From Candidatus Gribaldobacteria bacterium (GTDB lineage Bacteria > Patescibacteriota > Minisyncoccia > Minisyncoccales > CG1-02-41-26): DNA of 35,996 nucleotides. Below are positions 21,966 to 30,385 of the stretch, piece after piece. A program made the position numbers and the translations under genes. The stretch lies in the NCBI GenBank assembly GCA_026396705.1, contig JAPLWE010000060.1, forward strand, positions 1 to 35,996, given 5' to 3'. Position 1 is the stretch's first letter. Each line of letters begins with the position of its first letter. The notes beneath the pieces are model-generated. The model worked only from the letters and a program-made list of their open reading frames with translations. It was not told the DNA's origin and ran no database searches.

Positions 21966-22898
21966 ATGGCAAAAATTTTAATAACTGGGGGCGCTGGTTT
22001 TATTGGGTCTAACTTAGCCGAAAAATTAGTGGAGCAAGGCCAGGAAGTGGTTGTTTTGGATAATTTAGCCACTGGTAGATTGGGCAATCTTCAAAAAATT
22101 GAAAAGAAAATACAATTTATTGAAGGCGATATTCGCGAGCTTGATTTTTTGAAAGAAAGTTTCAAAGGCATTGATTTTATTTTTCATTTGGCGGCCTTGC
22201 CCGGAGTTTTTTTCTCGGTGCAAAGCCCAGAACAATGCAATAAAACCAATATTGAAGGCACTTTGAATGTTTTATTGGCGGCTCGTGATAACAAAGTTAA
22301 AAGAGTTATTTTTGCTTCTTCATCTTCAATTTATGGCGGTGTTTCTGAAATAAATCAAGAAGATCAAAAGCCTCAACCCCTTTCACCATACGCCACCAGC
22401 AAGATAACTGGCGAATATTATGCTAATAATTTTTATAAATTATTTGGCTTAGAAACGGTTTGCTTGAGATTTTTCAATGTTTTTGGGCCTCATCAAAATC
22501 CTTCATCCGAGTATGCTGCAGTTATTCCTTTATTTATTAAATTAGCCATTGAAGACAAGCAGCCCATAATTTTTGGCGACGGCCAGCAGAGTCGCGATTT
22601 CACTTTCGTGGAAAATGTGGTTGAGGGAATGATTCTAGCTATGAACTCGGCCAAAGCCGCCGGGGAAGTTTTTAATTTGGCTTGTGGCGACAATATTACG
22701 GTTAACCGGTTAGTTGAAACAATTGGCCAAATTTTAGATAAAAAGATTATCCCTATTTATCAAGACCCTCGTCCTGGCGATATTTACCGTTCGCAAGCCA
22801 ATGCTGATAAAATTAAAGCTATGCTCGGATTTACCCCTCAAGTTAGTTTTGAAGATGGTTTGGCTAAAACTATTGCTTATTTGAAAGAAAATTTTTAA
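21966..22898 (+). CDS. NAD-dependent UDP-sugar epimerase (SDR, extended)
   Basis: 310 residues. Rossmann motif GGAGFIG (8-14), DN.ATG loop for NAD discrimination, catalytic Ser in SSSS (118-121), Tyr142 and Lys146 (YATSK). The stretch FGPHQNPSSEYAAVIPLF and the C-terminal RPGDIYRSQANADKIKAMLGF are typical of UDP-N-acetylglucosamine or UDP-glucuronate 4-epimerases (WbpP/Gne type). It makes an activated sugar for the adjoining glycosyltransferases. First gene of a plus-strand block; the next gene begins eight bases after its stop. Confidence 0.9.
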   Translation: MAKILITGGAGFIGSNLAEKLVEQGQEVVVLDNLATGRLGNLQKIEKKIQFIEGDIRELDFLKESFKGIDFIFHLAALPGVFFSVQSPEQCNKTNIEGTLNVLLAARDNKVKRVIFASSSSIYGGVSEINQEDQKPQPLSPYATSKITGEYYANNFYKLFGLETVCLRFFNVFGPHQNPSSEYAAVIPLFIKLAIEDKQPIIFGDGQQSRDFTFVENVVEGMILAMNSAKAAGEVFNLACGDNITVNRLVETIGQILDKKIIPIYQDPRPGDIYRSQANADKIKAMLGFTPQVSFEDGLAKTIAYLKENF

Positions 22899-22905
22899 TT
22901 CATCA

Positions 22906-24015
22906 ATGGCCATAAAACCAAAAATTGTTATTTTATGTTCTTCATACGCGCCCTTTATAAGTGGCGCGGAAGCTTTTATTAAAGAAACAGTTGAGCGATT
23001 GCAAAATAATTACGACTTTGTTGTTTTAACAGCCCGTTTCAAAAAACAATTAGCCAAACAAGAACAGCAAGATGGTTGTTTGATTAAGAGAATGGGCTTT
23101 GGCTTGCCCTTTGGTTTGGACAAGTTTTATTTTATGATTTTTTCGCCTTTTCTGGCTGTAAAATTAAAGCCAGCCATCGCGCACGGCGTGATGGAAAGTT
23201 ATGCAGGCGTTGCTTTAATAATTTTAAGATGGCTTAACAAAAAAATACCAAGCATTTTAACTTTACAATGCGGTGATTTGGATCATCCTAAAAAGCAAAA
23301 GAAAATTCCCAAGTGGCTCTGGCGAAAAATTCATACCACGCCCGATTACATTACAGCCATTAGTAGTTTTTTAGCTAAGCGAGCTGAACGGTTAAGAAAA
23401 AGCAAAGAAAATATTTTTATTATTCCCAATGGTTTTGATGTTAATGAGTTGCCTCGAAAAGAAAAAGTTTTTGAAAATCGTATTGTTTGTGTGGCCCGTC
23501 TTTCTTGGGAAAAGGGGATTGAATATTTAATTAAGGCCTTGCCTGAAATTTGTCAGCAATTTCCTTACGCTCATTTAGTTATAGTAGGCGATGGCCCGGA
23601 AAAAGAAAATTTAGGCAATTTAACTGAAAAATTAGGGCTATCCGAGGCTGTTTTTTTTAGGGGTTTTTTGCCTCACCAAGAAGCCTTAAAAGAAATTTCT
23701 CAAGGGGAAGTTTTTGTTTGTCCTTCGCTGGCCGAAGGTTTGGGTAATGTTTTTTTGGAGGCGCAAGCTTGCAATACACCAGTGATTGGCGCGAATGTGG
23801 GCGGTATTCCCGATATTATTCAAGATGGTTTTAATGGTTTTTTAATTCAGCCGAAAAATAGTCAAGTGATTGTTGGGGCGGTTATAAAAATTTTCAGCGA
23901 TAAAAATTTAGCCCAACAGCTGGCGCAAAACGGCCAAACAACTGTGCAAAAATTCGCCTGGCCCAATATTGTTAGCCAAGTAGATAATTTATATCAAAAA
24001 ATTTTACATCAATGA
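22906..24015 (+). CDS. GT4-family glycosyltransferase
   Basis: 369 residues, GT-B. N-terminal VILCSSYAPFISGAEAFIKET with the acceptor loop. Donor domain: IVCVARLSWEKGIEYLIKA, VIVGDGPEKENL, then the E-x7-E motif AEGLGNVFLEAQ and GIPDIIQDGFNGFLI. It ends in ATGA, overlapping the start of the next glycosyltransferase at 24012, so the two are translationally coupled. Confidence 0.92.
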   Translation: MAIKPKIVILCSSYAPFISGAEAFIKETVERLQNNYDFVVLTARFKKQLAKQEQQDGCLIKRMGFGLPFGLDKFYFMIFSPFLAVKLKPAIAHGVMESYAGVALIILRWLNKKIPSILTLQCGDLDHPKKQKKIPKWLWRKIHTTPDYITAISSFLAKRAERLRKSKENIFIIPNGFDVNELPRKEKVFENRIVCVARLSWEKGIEYLIKALPEICQQFPYAHLVIVGDGPEKENLGNLTEKLGLSEAVFFRGFLPHQEALKEISQGEVFVCPSLAEGLGNVFLEAQACNTPVIGANVGGIPDIIQDGFNGFLIQPKNSQVIVGAVIKIFSDKNLAQQLAQNGQTTVQKFAWPNIVSQVDNLYQKILHQ

Positions 24016-25201
24016 AAATTTTAATTGCTACACCTTTATTTCCTCCGGAAATTGGCGGCCCAGCCACTTATGTTTTTAATTTGGCTCAAAATTTGGCTAA
24101 AAGGGGAGTAGAGGTTTTAGTGATTTCATTTGGCAATAGCGAAAACTTGCTTTGGGAAAGAAATGAAAATAGTTTTGAAAAAATTATTGTGCCTTTGAAA
24201 ATGGCTAAAGGCCTAAGGCATATTTCTTTTTTTAGGCAAATTTTGCAAAATGGCAAGAATTTTGATTTGATTTATATCCATGACTTATGGTCGGTAGGTT
24301 TGCCTGTTCGTTTGGCTAATATCTTTTCAAGAAAGCCATTGATTGTTCGCTTAGGAGGGGATTCTCTATGGGAAGTGGCCGTAGAACGGGGTTTAACTAA
24401 AACTATTTTGCCTGACTACTATGAGCAATCTAAAAATGATCGCGAGAATTTAGTTAAAGCTTTACAAAATTTTGTGCTGCGAGGGTGTCATAAAGTTATT
24501 TTTTCTAGTATTTTTTTGCAGGATATTTTTTTGCGCTATCGGCCAATTACTCAAGAGCAGGCAATAGTTTTAGAGAACTCCCAGAAGATTGCTTTGGCTA
24601 TTTCTGCCATTGAGCCATTGAATAATCAGCCACCAGTTTTATTGTATGCGGGCCGCCTAACTAAATGCAAAAATTTAGAGACATTGCTTAAAGTTTTTTC
24701 TGAAGTATCAAAAAAGAATTCGCAGCTGATTTTTAAGATAGCCGGCAATGGCCCGCAAATGGTAAGCTTGCTTGATTTAGCTGTGCGATATGGCTTGGGG
24801 GCTCGTTTGAAATTTATTGGCGTTTTATCGGCCTCGGAATTAGCTAAAGAAATTACTCAAGCATGGCTTTGTGTTTTGCCGTCCTTGAGTGAAGTGAGCC
24901 CAAATTTTGCCTTGGAATGTTTGAGCTTAAAAAAACCGCTTATTCTAACCAAATATAATGGTTTGGCTGAAAATATTAAAAATAAGCTGATTCTAATGGT
25001 TTGGCTGAAAATATTAAAAATAAGCTGATTCTAATTGATCCGCTTGATGAGCAAGATATTTTTCAAGCCATAGCCAATCTGCTGGACAGTGAAAAATATC
25101 AGGCGTATTGTAAGGCTATCGCTAACTTGGATCTTAGCCGAACTTGGGATGATGTGGTTGATGAACATATAAAATTATTTGAAACGATATGTCAAAAATA
25201 A
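24012..25201 (+). pseudogene. GT4-family glycosyltransferase broken by a 38-bp tandem duplication
   Basis: Starts MKILIATPLFPPEIGGPATYVFNLA. The donor domain has LLYAGRLTKCKNLETLL, FKIAGNGPQM and the E-x7-E region LSEVSPNFALECL. The frame then stops at 25028 because a 38-bp unit beginning AATGGTTTGGCTG (24957) is repeated at 24995. The C-terminus (IDPLDEQDIFQAIANLLDSEKY to ICQK) continues in another frame to 25201. Removing one unit leaves 1152 bases, exactly 384 codons, an intact 383-residue enzyme. It overlaps the genes on both sides, by 4 bp with the previous and 13 bp with the next. Confidence 0.9.
24957..25032 (+). repeat. 38-bp tandem duplication, two copies
   Basis: Two exact 38-bp units (24957-24994 and 24995-25032), followed by a third AAT. 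The AAT at both ends of the unit suggests a microhomology-mediated duplication. Because 38 is not a multiple of three, the frame is lost. Confidence 0.92.
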
Positions 25202-26176
25202 TCAAAAAAATTAAATACACTTGGCAGGTTTTTCGCTGGTTTGTTTTAGACAATTTATTGCACAGCGAAGTCAAAAAAGTTGGCCATTTATTTTTGATTA
25301 TGCTCAAGCATTATTTGGGCGCTCGGCCTCATTCAGCTATTATTGAAACTGGCAACACCTGTAATTTTCAATGCGCCACTTGTCCTACGCCTCATAAACT
25401 GATTCACGCCCGACGAGCCCCAATGATTATGGGCTTGGCTGAATTTCAAAAAATTATTGATCATATCAAAAATTATGTTCATATTGTTTATGTTTATAAT
25501 TCTAACGAGCCATTATTAAACCCAGCGATCGTTGAAATGATTAAATACGCCAGCCAAGCCAACTTGCACACGATGATTTCCACTAACGCTTCTTTGCTTA
25601 CTGAAGAAAAATCGCGAGCTATTTTGAACTCGGGGTTGGGCGAGATACGGTTTGCCTTGGACGGCCTCACCAAACAATCTTTTGAGGCCTTTCGGGTGGG
25701 TGGTAATTTTGAGCAAGTCATTGGCAATATCCGTCAGTTTTGCCGGCTGAAGCAAGAACTAAAAAAACATCGCCCGATTGTTACTTTGCAGTTTATTCTT
25801 AATCGCTACAATCAAGACCAAATTCCTGATATTAAAAAATTTGCTAAAGAAATTAAGGCTGACAAGCTTTATATCAAGCCGTTTATTTTAAGCCCTTACG
25901 CTTACAACGAGGAAGAAAGAAAGGTTTTGAGTCGCAAATTTTTCCCTACCAAGGATATCAATGATGAAGAAATTGTTTATAAAAAAAGTGTTTACGGTTT
26001 TAGTTAATGGCGAAATGGTCATGTGCTGCTTTGATTTGTTTGGTGATTATTCTTATGGCAATTTGATTGAAAAGGATTTCAAAGCTTTGTGGTTTTCCGA
26101 CAAAGGCAAAAAAATTCGCCACCTGGCCTATAAGCGCTTTTTCCCTCTTTGTCAAAAATGCGGCAACATTGAATAA
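25189..26176 (+). CDS. radical SAM/SPASM protein, frameshifted at an A7 run
   Basis: The [4Fe-4S] site is CNFQCATC, followed by NSNEPLLNP, STNASLLTEE and IRFALDGLTKQSFEAFR, as in SPASM-containing radical SAM enzymes found in glycan clusters. At A7 (25981-25987) the frame breaks; one A fewer gives VFTVLVNGEMVMCCFDLFGDYSYGNL and LCQKCGN, the SPASM auxiliary-cluster cysteines, ending at 26176. The corrected protein has 328 residues. Chemistry unknown. It overlaps the preceding glycosyltransferase by 13 bp and ends before a strong terminator. Confidence 0.9.
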
Positions 26177-26215
26177 AAAGTGCAATATGTCTGCATAGAT
26201 TACCAAAAAATACCC

Positions 26216-26240
26216 GGGGCAGATCCTCTGCCCCTTTTTT
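26216..26240 (+). terminator. Rho-independent terminator
   Basis: GGGGCAGA-TCC-TCTGCCCC, a perfect 8-bp stem, followed by T6. It ends the glycosyltransferase block that began at 21966. Confidence 0.9.
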
Positions 26241-26288
26241 ATTGCCAAAAATATTCAAAAAGAGTAAATTTAAGGTAACATTTTTGCA

Positions 26289-27062
26289 ATGAAAATAATT
26301 GAAATTAAAGCCAAAGAGATTTTTACCAAAACCAAGTTGGGGGCTGACTGGGTGGTTAATCCTTATGCGGGTTGCGCTCATCAATGCCTTTATTGCTATG
26401 CCAAATTTATAGCTAAGTGGAAGCCAGTGGAATATGGCAAGTGGGGTAGTTGGGTGGAGGCAAAAATCAACGGACCGGAGCTGGTTAAGGCTAAGAAGGT
26501 CAAAGGGGAAGTTTTTATGAGCTCAATTTGCGACGCTTACCAGCCCGTTGAAAAAGAATTGAGGCTAACAAGGAGGATACTAGAAAATATGGATAAAAAT
26601 GTTAAACTATCCATATTAACCAAGTCAGATTTAGTGTTGCGCGACATTGATATTTTTAAACAGTTTAAAAATATAGAAGTTGGGCTAACTATTAATAGCT
26701 TTACTAATAAGGCTAAAGAGTTTTTCGAGCCAGCAGCTATCGCAGTTGAGAAACGCATCATTGCTTTGCAAAAATTAAAAGAACAGGGGATTAGCGTTTA
26801 CGCTTTTGTTAGTCCGATTATCCCTGGGCTAATTCATTTGTCCGACATTATCAATAAGACTAAAAACTTGGTTAATTATTACTGGTTTGAGTTTCTAAAT
26901 TTACGGGGAGCGGGCAAAGAATTTGTTGAAGTTTTACAAAAAGAGTTTCCAGAGAGTTATAAAATTGTCAGCAATGCCACGCTTTACCAAGAATTTATTG
27001 AACGAACAACAAACTTAATAAACAGCTCCCACATAAAAATCCGCGGAATTGTCAAACATTGA
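26289..27062 (+). CDS. SplB-like radical SAM protein (COG1533 type)
   Basis: 257 residues. The N-terminal NPYAGCAHQCLYCYAKF holds the CxxxCxxC cluster motif (CAHQCLYC). SSICDAYQPVEKELRLTRRILE is the conserved segment of the spore-photoproduct-lyase-like COG1533 family, and FVSPIIPGL follows. Members outside spore formers have no settled function. A terminator lies upstream at 26216 and a short leader follows a GGTAACAT box (26272-26279). The DUF3800 gene starts five bases after the stop. Confidence 0.88.
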   Translation: MKIIEIKAKEIFTKTKLGADWVVNPYAGCAHQCLYCYAKFIAKWKPVEYGKWGSWVEAKINGPELVKAKKVKGEVFMSSICDAYQPVEKELRLTRRILENMDKNVKLSILTKSDLVLRDIDIFKQFKNIEVGLTINSFTNKAKEFFEPAAIAVEKRIIALQKLKEQGISVYAFVSPIIPGLIHLSDIINKTKNLVNYYWFEFLNLRGAGKEFVEVLQKEFPESYKIVSNATLYQEFIERTTNLINSSHIKIRGIVKH

Positions 27063-27066
27063 GATT

Positions 27067-27693
27067 ATGTCGTATATATTTTTAGATGAATCGGGCGATT
27101 TGGGGTTTAGCGAGGAATCAAGTAAGTGGTTTATTTTAACCATTGTTTTTACCAATAATCATCGCTGTGTTGAAAAATGCGTTAAAAAAATTCACCATGG
27201 ATTAAAAAAGAAATACAAAAAAGTGTCCGAATTGCATGCTTATCATTGTGATGCCACGACCAAGAAAAGAATTTTGAGATTATTAGCCCAAGCCCAAGAT
27301 TTAAAAATTTTGTCTGTTGTTTTGAATAAGAAAAAAGTTTATATTGATTTGCAAAATCAAAAAAATTATTTATATAATTATACAGCGAATATTTTGCTTG
27401 ATAGATTATCAAGCAAGAATGTTTTAAGTAAAAAAGAGCAAATTAAAATTATCATTGACCAACGAGAGACCAACAAATTTTTAAAAGAAAATTTTGAGAA
27501 TTATTTAAAAAGTAATTTAAAAAAACAGTTTGATAATTTCGAAATAAAAATAAAACCATCGCACACCGAGAAGTGCTTACAGGCGGTTGATTTTATCTCA
27601 TGGGCGATTTTTAGAAAATATGAGCAAAGCGATTACGAATATTACGAAATAATCAAAGATAAAATTATTGAAGAAAACTTGCTTTTTCCTTAA
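27067..27693 (+). CDS. DUF3800 family protein
   Basis: 208 residues from ATG 27067 (MSYIFLDESGDLGF), preferred over TTG 27049, which overlaps the previous gene. The opening IFLDESGDLGF is the signature of DUF3800, thought to have an RNase H-like fold with acidic residues in this motif, and IIIDQRE and AVDFISWAIFRKYE fit the later acidic positions. The family often sits in defence or mobile contexts; here it follows a SplB-like gene and precedes a candidate small RNA on the other strand. Function not established. Confidence 0.85.
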   Translation: MSYIFLDESGDLGFSEESSKWFILTIVFTNNHRCVEKCVKKIHHGLKKKYKKVSELHAYHCDATTKKRILRLLAQAQDLKILSVVLNKKKVYIDLQNQKNYLYNYTANILLDRLSSKNVLSKKEQIKIIIDQRETNKFLKENFENYLKSNLKKQFDNFEIKIKPSHTEKCLQAVDFISWAIFRKYEQSDYEYYEIIKDKIIEENLLFP

Positions 27694-27696
27694 CCT

Positions 27697-27760
27697 AAAA
27701 TAAGAAAACCCCCTGTTTTGACGGGACGCCTTACGGTATCCCAACACAGGAGGACTTACT
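27697..27760 (-). ncRNA. candidate small structured RNA
   Basis: Read on the minus strand: CCTCCTGT (27753-27746) pairs with ACAGGGGG (27716-27709) in eight pairs including one G-U; on the plus strand that pair would be a C-A mismatch, so the minus strand is the better fold. Inside is GGGAT-ACC-GTAA-GGC-GTCCC, capped by a GNRA (GUAA) tetraloop, with one A-C mismatch. After the basal stem comes a U-rich tail (TTTTCTTATTTT, 27708-27697), like a terminator. A TTGACA-18-TATAAA promoter lies just upstream. No known family recognised. A mirrored TTCTTATTT/AAATAAGAA pair could extend the closing stem. Confidence 0.55.
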
Positions 27761-27765
27761 TCTTA

Positions 27766-27795
27766 TTTATATGATACCATAAAACTTTTTGTCAA
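27766..27795 (-). promoter_or_regulatory. promoter for the candidate small RNA
   Basis: On the minus strand a consensus TTGACA (27795-27790), an 18-bp spacer and TATAAA (27771-27766). No minus-strand protein gene follows for several kilobases, so the predicted product is the short RNA ending near 27697. Confidence 0.6.
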
Positions 27796-28331
27796 GCAAG
27801 GGAGTTTATTCACACAGATTAAAAATAAAATTTATTTTAAGGCCGTTTAGGAAGGGGGATGAGATTTCGTTGCAGAAGAATATTGATAATAAAAAGATTG
27901 CTCGCAATTTGGCAACCGTGCCTTATCCTTATACTATTAAAATGGCCAAAGAATGGGTGGCTAAAAAATTAAAAGAAAATAAGAATAGACAGCCCATAAT
28001 AATAGATTTTGTTATTGATATTAATGGCGAGGTAGCTGGCGCTATTGGTTTTCATAAAATTGAACAAGAGCATAGGGCGGAGATTGGTTATTGGTTAGCT
28101 GAAAAGTATTGGGGAAGCGGCATAATGACAGAAGCAATAAGAGAGGCAAGCAAGTTTGCTTTCGGTAAATTGAAGCTTAAAAGAATATACGCGGCGGTTT
28201 TTCCTTGGAATAAAGCCTCAATGCGGGTTTTAGAGAAAAATGGTTTTAAGTTTGAAGGTATTTTGAGAAAAAATACCCTTAAAAATGGCAAACTAATTGA
28301 TGACCACATTTTTGCGAAAATTAAAAAATGA
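27789..28331 (+). CDS. GNAT acetyltransferase (RimJ/RimL-like), start uncertain
   Basis: About 165-180 residues. IKFILRPFRKGDEISLQKNIDNKKIARNL is the usual N-terminus of RimJ/RimL-type GNATs, followed by the acetyl-CoA region HRAEIGYWLAEKYWGSGIMTEAI and ASMRVLEKNGFKFEGILRK. It acetylates an amino group with acetyl-CoA; the acceptor is unknown. There is no ATG before residue 51. TTG 27789 is open but overlaps the opposing -35 box; homology begins near 27825 (ATA AAA TTT). A GGGAG at 27799-27803 is the only SD-like site. It may use a rare start or have lost its ATG. Confidence 0.8.
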   Translation: MSSKGVYSHRLKIKFILRPFRKGDEISLQKNIDNKKIARNLATVPYPYTIKMAKEWVAKKLKENKNRQPIIIDFVIDINGEVAGAIGFHKIEQEHRAEIGYWLAEKYWGSGIMTEAIREASKFAFGKLKLKRIYAAVFPWNKASMRVLEKNGFKFEGILRKNTLKNGKLIDDHIFAKIKK

Positions 28332-28341
28332 AATTAAATTT

Positions 28342-28929
28342 ATGAAAAAAATTATTTTAGCTTCTTCATCTCCCAGAAGAAAAGAGTTGTTGAAAATACT
28401 TGTTGGCGATAATTTTGAAATTAAAACTAGCGATTATGAGGAGGATAATTCCTTGGCTTTATTGCCCAAGGATTTGGTTTTGTTCCATTCTTTGGAAAAA
28501 GGCAGAGATGTGGCTAGAAAATTGCCCGAGGGCATTGTTATTTCCGCTGACACCATTGTTGCTTTTGAGAACAAGGTTTTAGGCAAGCCTAAAACAATTG
28601 GAAACGCCAAAGAAATGTTGGAAAAAATTAACGGGCAATGGGTGGAGATAATCACTGGCATGGCAGTGATTGATATCACCAGTAAAAAAGAATTTCAGCA
28701 CCTTGAAGTGGCTAAGGTTAAGATTAAGCAAATGTCCGAGCAGGAAATTGATAGCTATATTGAAACAGGCGAGCCAATGGATAAGGCCGGAGCTTTTGCC
28801 GTGCAAGGCAAAGGAGCTATTTTGATTGAAAAAACAGATGGTGATTTTTATAGCATAGTGGGTTTGCCTTTGTTTGAGCTGAATAAACTATTAGCTCAAG
28901 CAGGCGTTAATATTTTTGATTATAAATAG
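28342..28929 (+). CDS. maf: Maf-like nucleoside triphosphate pyrophosphatase
   Basis: 195 residues from ATG 28342 (MKKIILASSSPRRKELL); the upstream part of the frame overlaps the GNAT gene. The ASSSPRRKELL motif, ISADTIVAFENKVLGKP, and the Gly-rich C-terminal GAFAVQGKGAILIEKTDGDFYSIVGLPL are all conserved in Maf/YhdE proteins, which hydrolyse dTTP, UTP or modified nucleotides and are linked to septum control. It starts ten bases after the GNAT stop, and xseA follows after three bases, so an operon with xseA-xseB is likely. Confidence 0.92.
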   Translation: MKKIILASSSPRRKELLKILVGDNFEIKTSDYEEDNSLALLPKDLVLFHSLEKGRDVARKLPEGIVISADTIVAFENKVLGKPKTIGNAKEMLEKINGQWVEIITGMAVIDITSKKEFQHLEVAKVKIKQMSEQEIDSYIETGEPMDKAGAFAVQGKGAILIEKTDGDFYSIVGLPLFELNKLLAQAGVNIFDYK

Positions 28930-28932
28930 TTT

Positions 28933-30147
28933 ATGGTAAAAAATGAGGACAATAATATAGAGCAGCCGGAGATGATTTTTTCGGTGGGGGAGTATATTGA
29001 GGCGGTTAATTTATTTTTGAAAAAGTTTAAGGCAAAAATTACTGGCGAAATAACCGAAGTTAAAGTTTACCCAAGCGGGCATTGCTATTTTTCTATAAAA
29101 GATAAAAGTAATAATAGCGTTTTGAGCTGTATTATGTGGAAGTATGACTACAGGATATGCGGGGTAGAACTGGTTGAGGGCTTAGAAGTTATCTTAAATG
29201 GCGAGGGGCAAGTATATACAGCTAACGGTAAATTTAGCTTTGTGGCTAAAACCGTAGAATTGAAAGGCGAGGGCGCTTTGCAAAAGGCTTATTTGCAATT
29301 GAAAAATAAATTGGAAGCGGAAGGGCTTTTTGCTGATGAAAAGAAACGACCATTGCCCGAATATCCGCAAAACATTGGAGTGATCACCTCAAAACAAGGG
29401 GCAGTTATTCATGATTTATTAACTAATTTGGGCAAGTTTGGCTTTAAGATAAAAATGGTTGACTCTAGAGTGGAGGGTCAAGAAGCGATTAGCGACTTGT
29501 TGGGAGCGATTAAAGCATTGAGAAAACAAAAAATTGATGTTCTGGTAATAATGCGTGGTGGCGGGTCTTTGGAATCATTGCAAGCTTTTAACAATGAAAC
29601 GCTGGTTAGAGCCATTGTTGATTTTCCCTGTCCAGTGATTGCCGCTATTGGCCATGACAAAGATTTGCCTTTGTTGGCTTTGGCAGCCGATTATATCTGC
29701 TCTACACCCACGGCCGCCGCTAATATTATCAGTAAATCGTGGGAAATGGCGCCCTTGAGAATAAGCCAGTGCCAAAGAATTATTGCTGATTGGTTTAATG
29801 ATTTTTTCAATAAATATAAAAAATATGAAAGCCAGCTTAACAATTATATTTTGCGGATAGAGCAGGGGATTGCCAGTCAGAAAAAGCTTTTGGATGGTTG
29901 TTGGCAGAAAACTACCAGCGCCTTTGCTTTTAATTTGAAAGAACTTATCCAAAAGCTATATTTTATCGCTCAAAATATCAAAGCCCAAGATCCGCAGAAT
30001 AATTTGGCGCTTGGCTATTGCTTGGCTAGAAAAAACGGCCAAATTGTCAGAACAATTGATAATTTACAAGCGGGCGATGACTTTTCTTTGCAGATGGCTG
30101 ATGGTATAGTTGATTCAACAGTTAAAAACACGAGGGCAGACCTCTAG
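28933..30147 (+). CDS. xseA: exodeoxyribonuclease VII large subunit
   Basis: 404 residues. N-terminal OB-fold (FSVGEYIEAVNLFLKKF, GEITEVKVYPSGHCYFSIKD), then the nuclease domain: IGVITSKQGAVIHD, VIMRGGGSLESLQAFNNETL, and AAIGHDKDLPLLALAADYICSTPTAAAN. In the usual motif GHETDFTIAD the second half differs here (GHDKDLPLLA). A helical region and a C-terminal segment with the LARKNGQIV and AGD strands complete the family layout. With XseB it degrades single-stranded DNA to short oligonucleotides. xseB follows directly. Confidence 0.95.
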   Translation: MVKNEDNNIEQPEMIFSVGEYIEAVNLFLKKFKAKITGEITEVKVYPSGHCYFSIKDKSNNSVLSCIMWKYDYRICGVELVEGLEVILNGEGQVYTANGKFSFVAKTVELKGEGALQKAYLQLKNKLEAEGLFADEKKRPLPEYPQNIGVITSKQGAVIHDLLTNLGKFGFKIKMVDSRVEGQEAISDLLGAIKALRKQKIDVLVIMRGGGSLESLQAFNNETLVRAIVDFPCPVIAAIGHDKDLPLLALAADYICSTPTAAANIISKSWEMAPLRISQCQRIIADWFNDFFNKYKKYESQLNNYILRIEQGIASQKKLLDGCWQKTTSAFAFNLKELIQKLYFIAQNIKAQDPQNNLALGYCLARKNGQIVRTIDNLQAGDDFSLQMADGIVDSTVKNTRADL

Positions 30148-30160
30148 CATTTGTCCTCGT
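30130..30160 (+). other. hairpin spanning the xseA stop, just before xseB
   Basis: ACGAGGGCA (30130-30138) pairs with TGTCCTCGT (30152-30160) in nine pairs (one G-U), loop 13 nt. It includes the xseA TAG and ends eight bases before the xseB ATG. It may adjust subunit ratio or coupling. No T-run. Confidence 0.45.
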
Positions 30161-30168
30161 ACAAAATT

Positions 30169-30381
30169 ATGGAAAAACAATTTAACTTAAAAGAGGCCTT
30201 AAAAAAGCTTGAAGAAATATCAAAATGGTTTGAAACCCAGAAAGAAATTGATATTGAAGAAGGTATTAACAAAGTAAAAGAAGCGGCTGGCTTGATTAAA
30301 GCCAGCAAAGACCGGCTCAAAGCTGTCGAAAACCAATTTGAGGAAATCAAAAAAGAAATTTACCAAGATGCCAGCGAGTAA
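30169..30381 (+). CDS. xseB: exodeoxyribonuclease VII small subunit
   Basis: 70 residues from ATG 30169 (MEKQFNLKEALKKLEEI). All-helical, with the family pattern of LKKLEEISKWFE, IDIEEGINKVKEAAGLI, and a coiled C-terminus. The usual size is about 60-80. It binds XseA as a regulatory subunit. Its stop overlaps the start region of the next gene (ATG 30368 or 30386). Confidence 0.92.
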   Translation: MEKQFNLKEALKKLEEISKWFETQKEIDIEEGINKVKEAAGLIKASKDRLKAVENQFEEIKKEIYQDASE

Positions 30382-30385
30382 ATTT

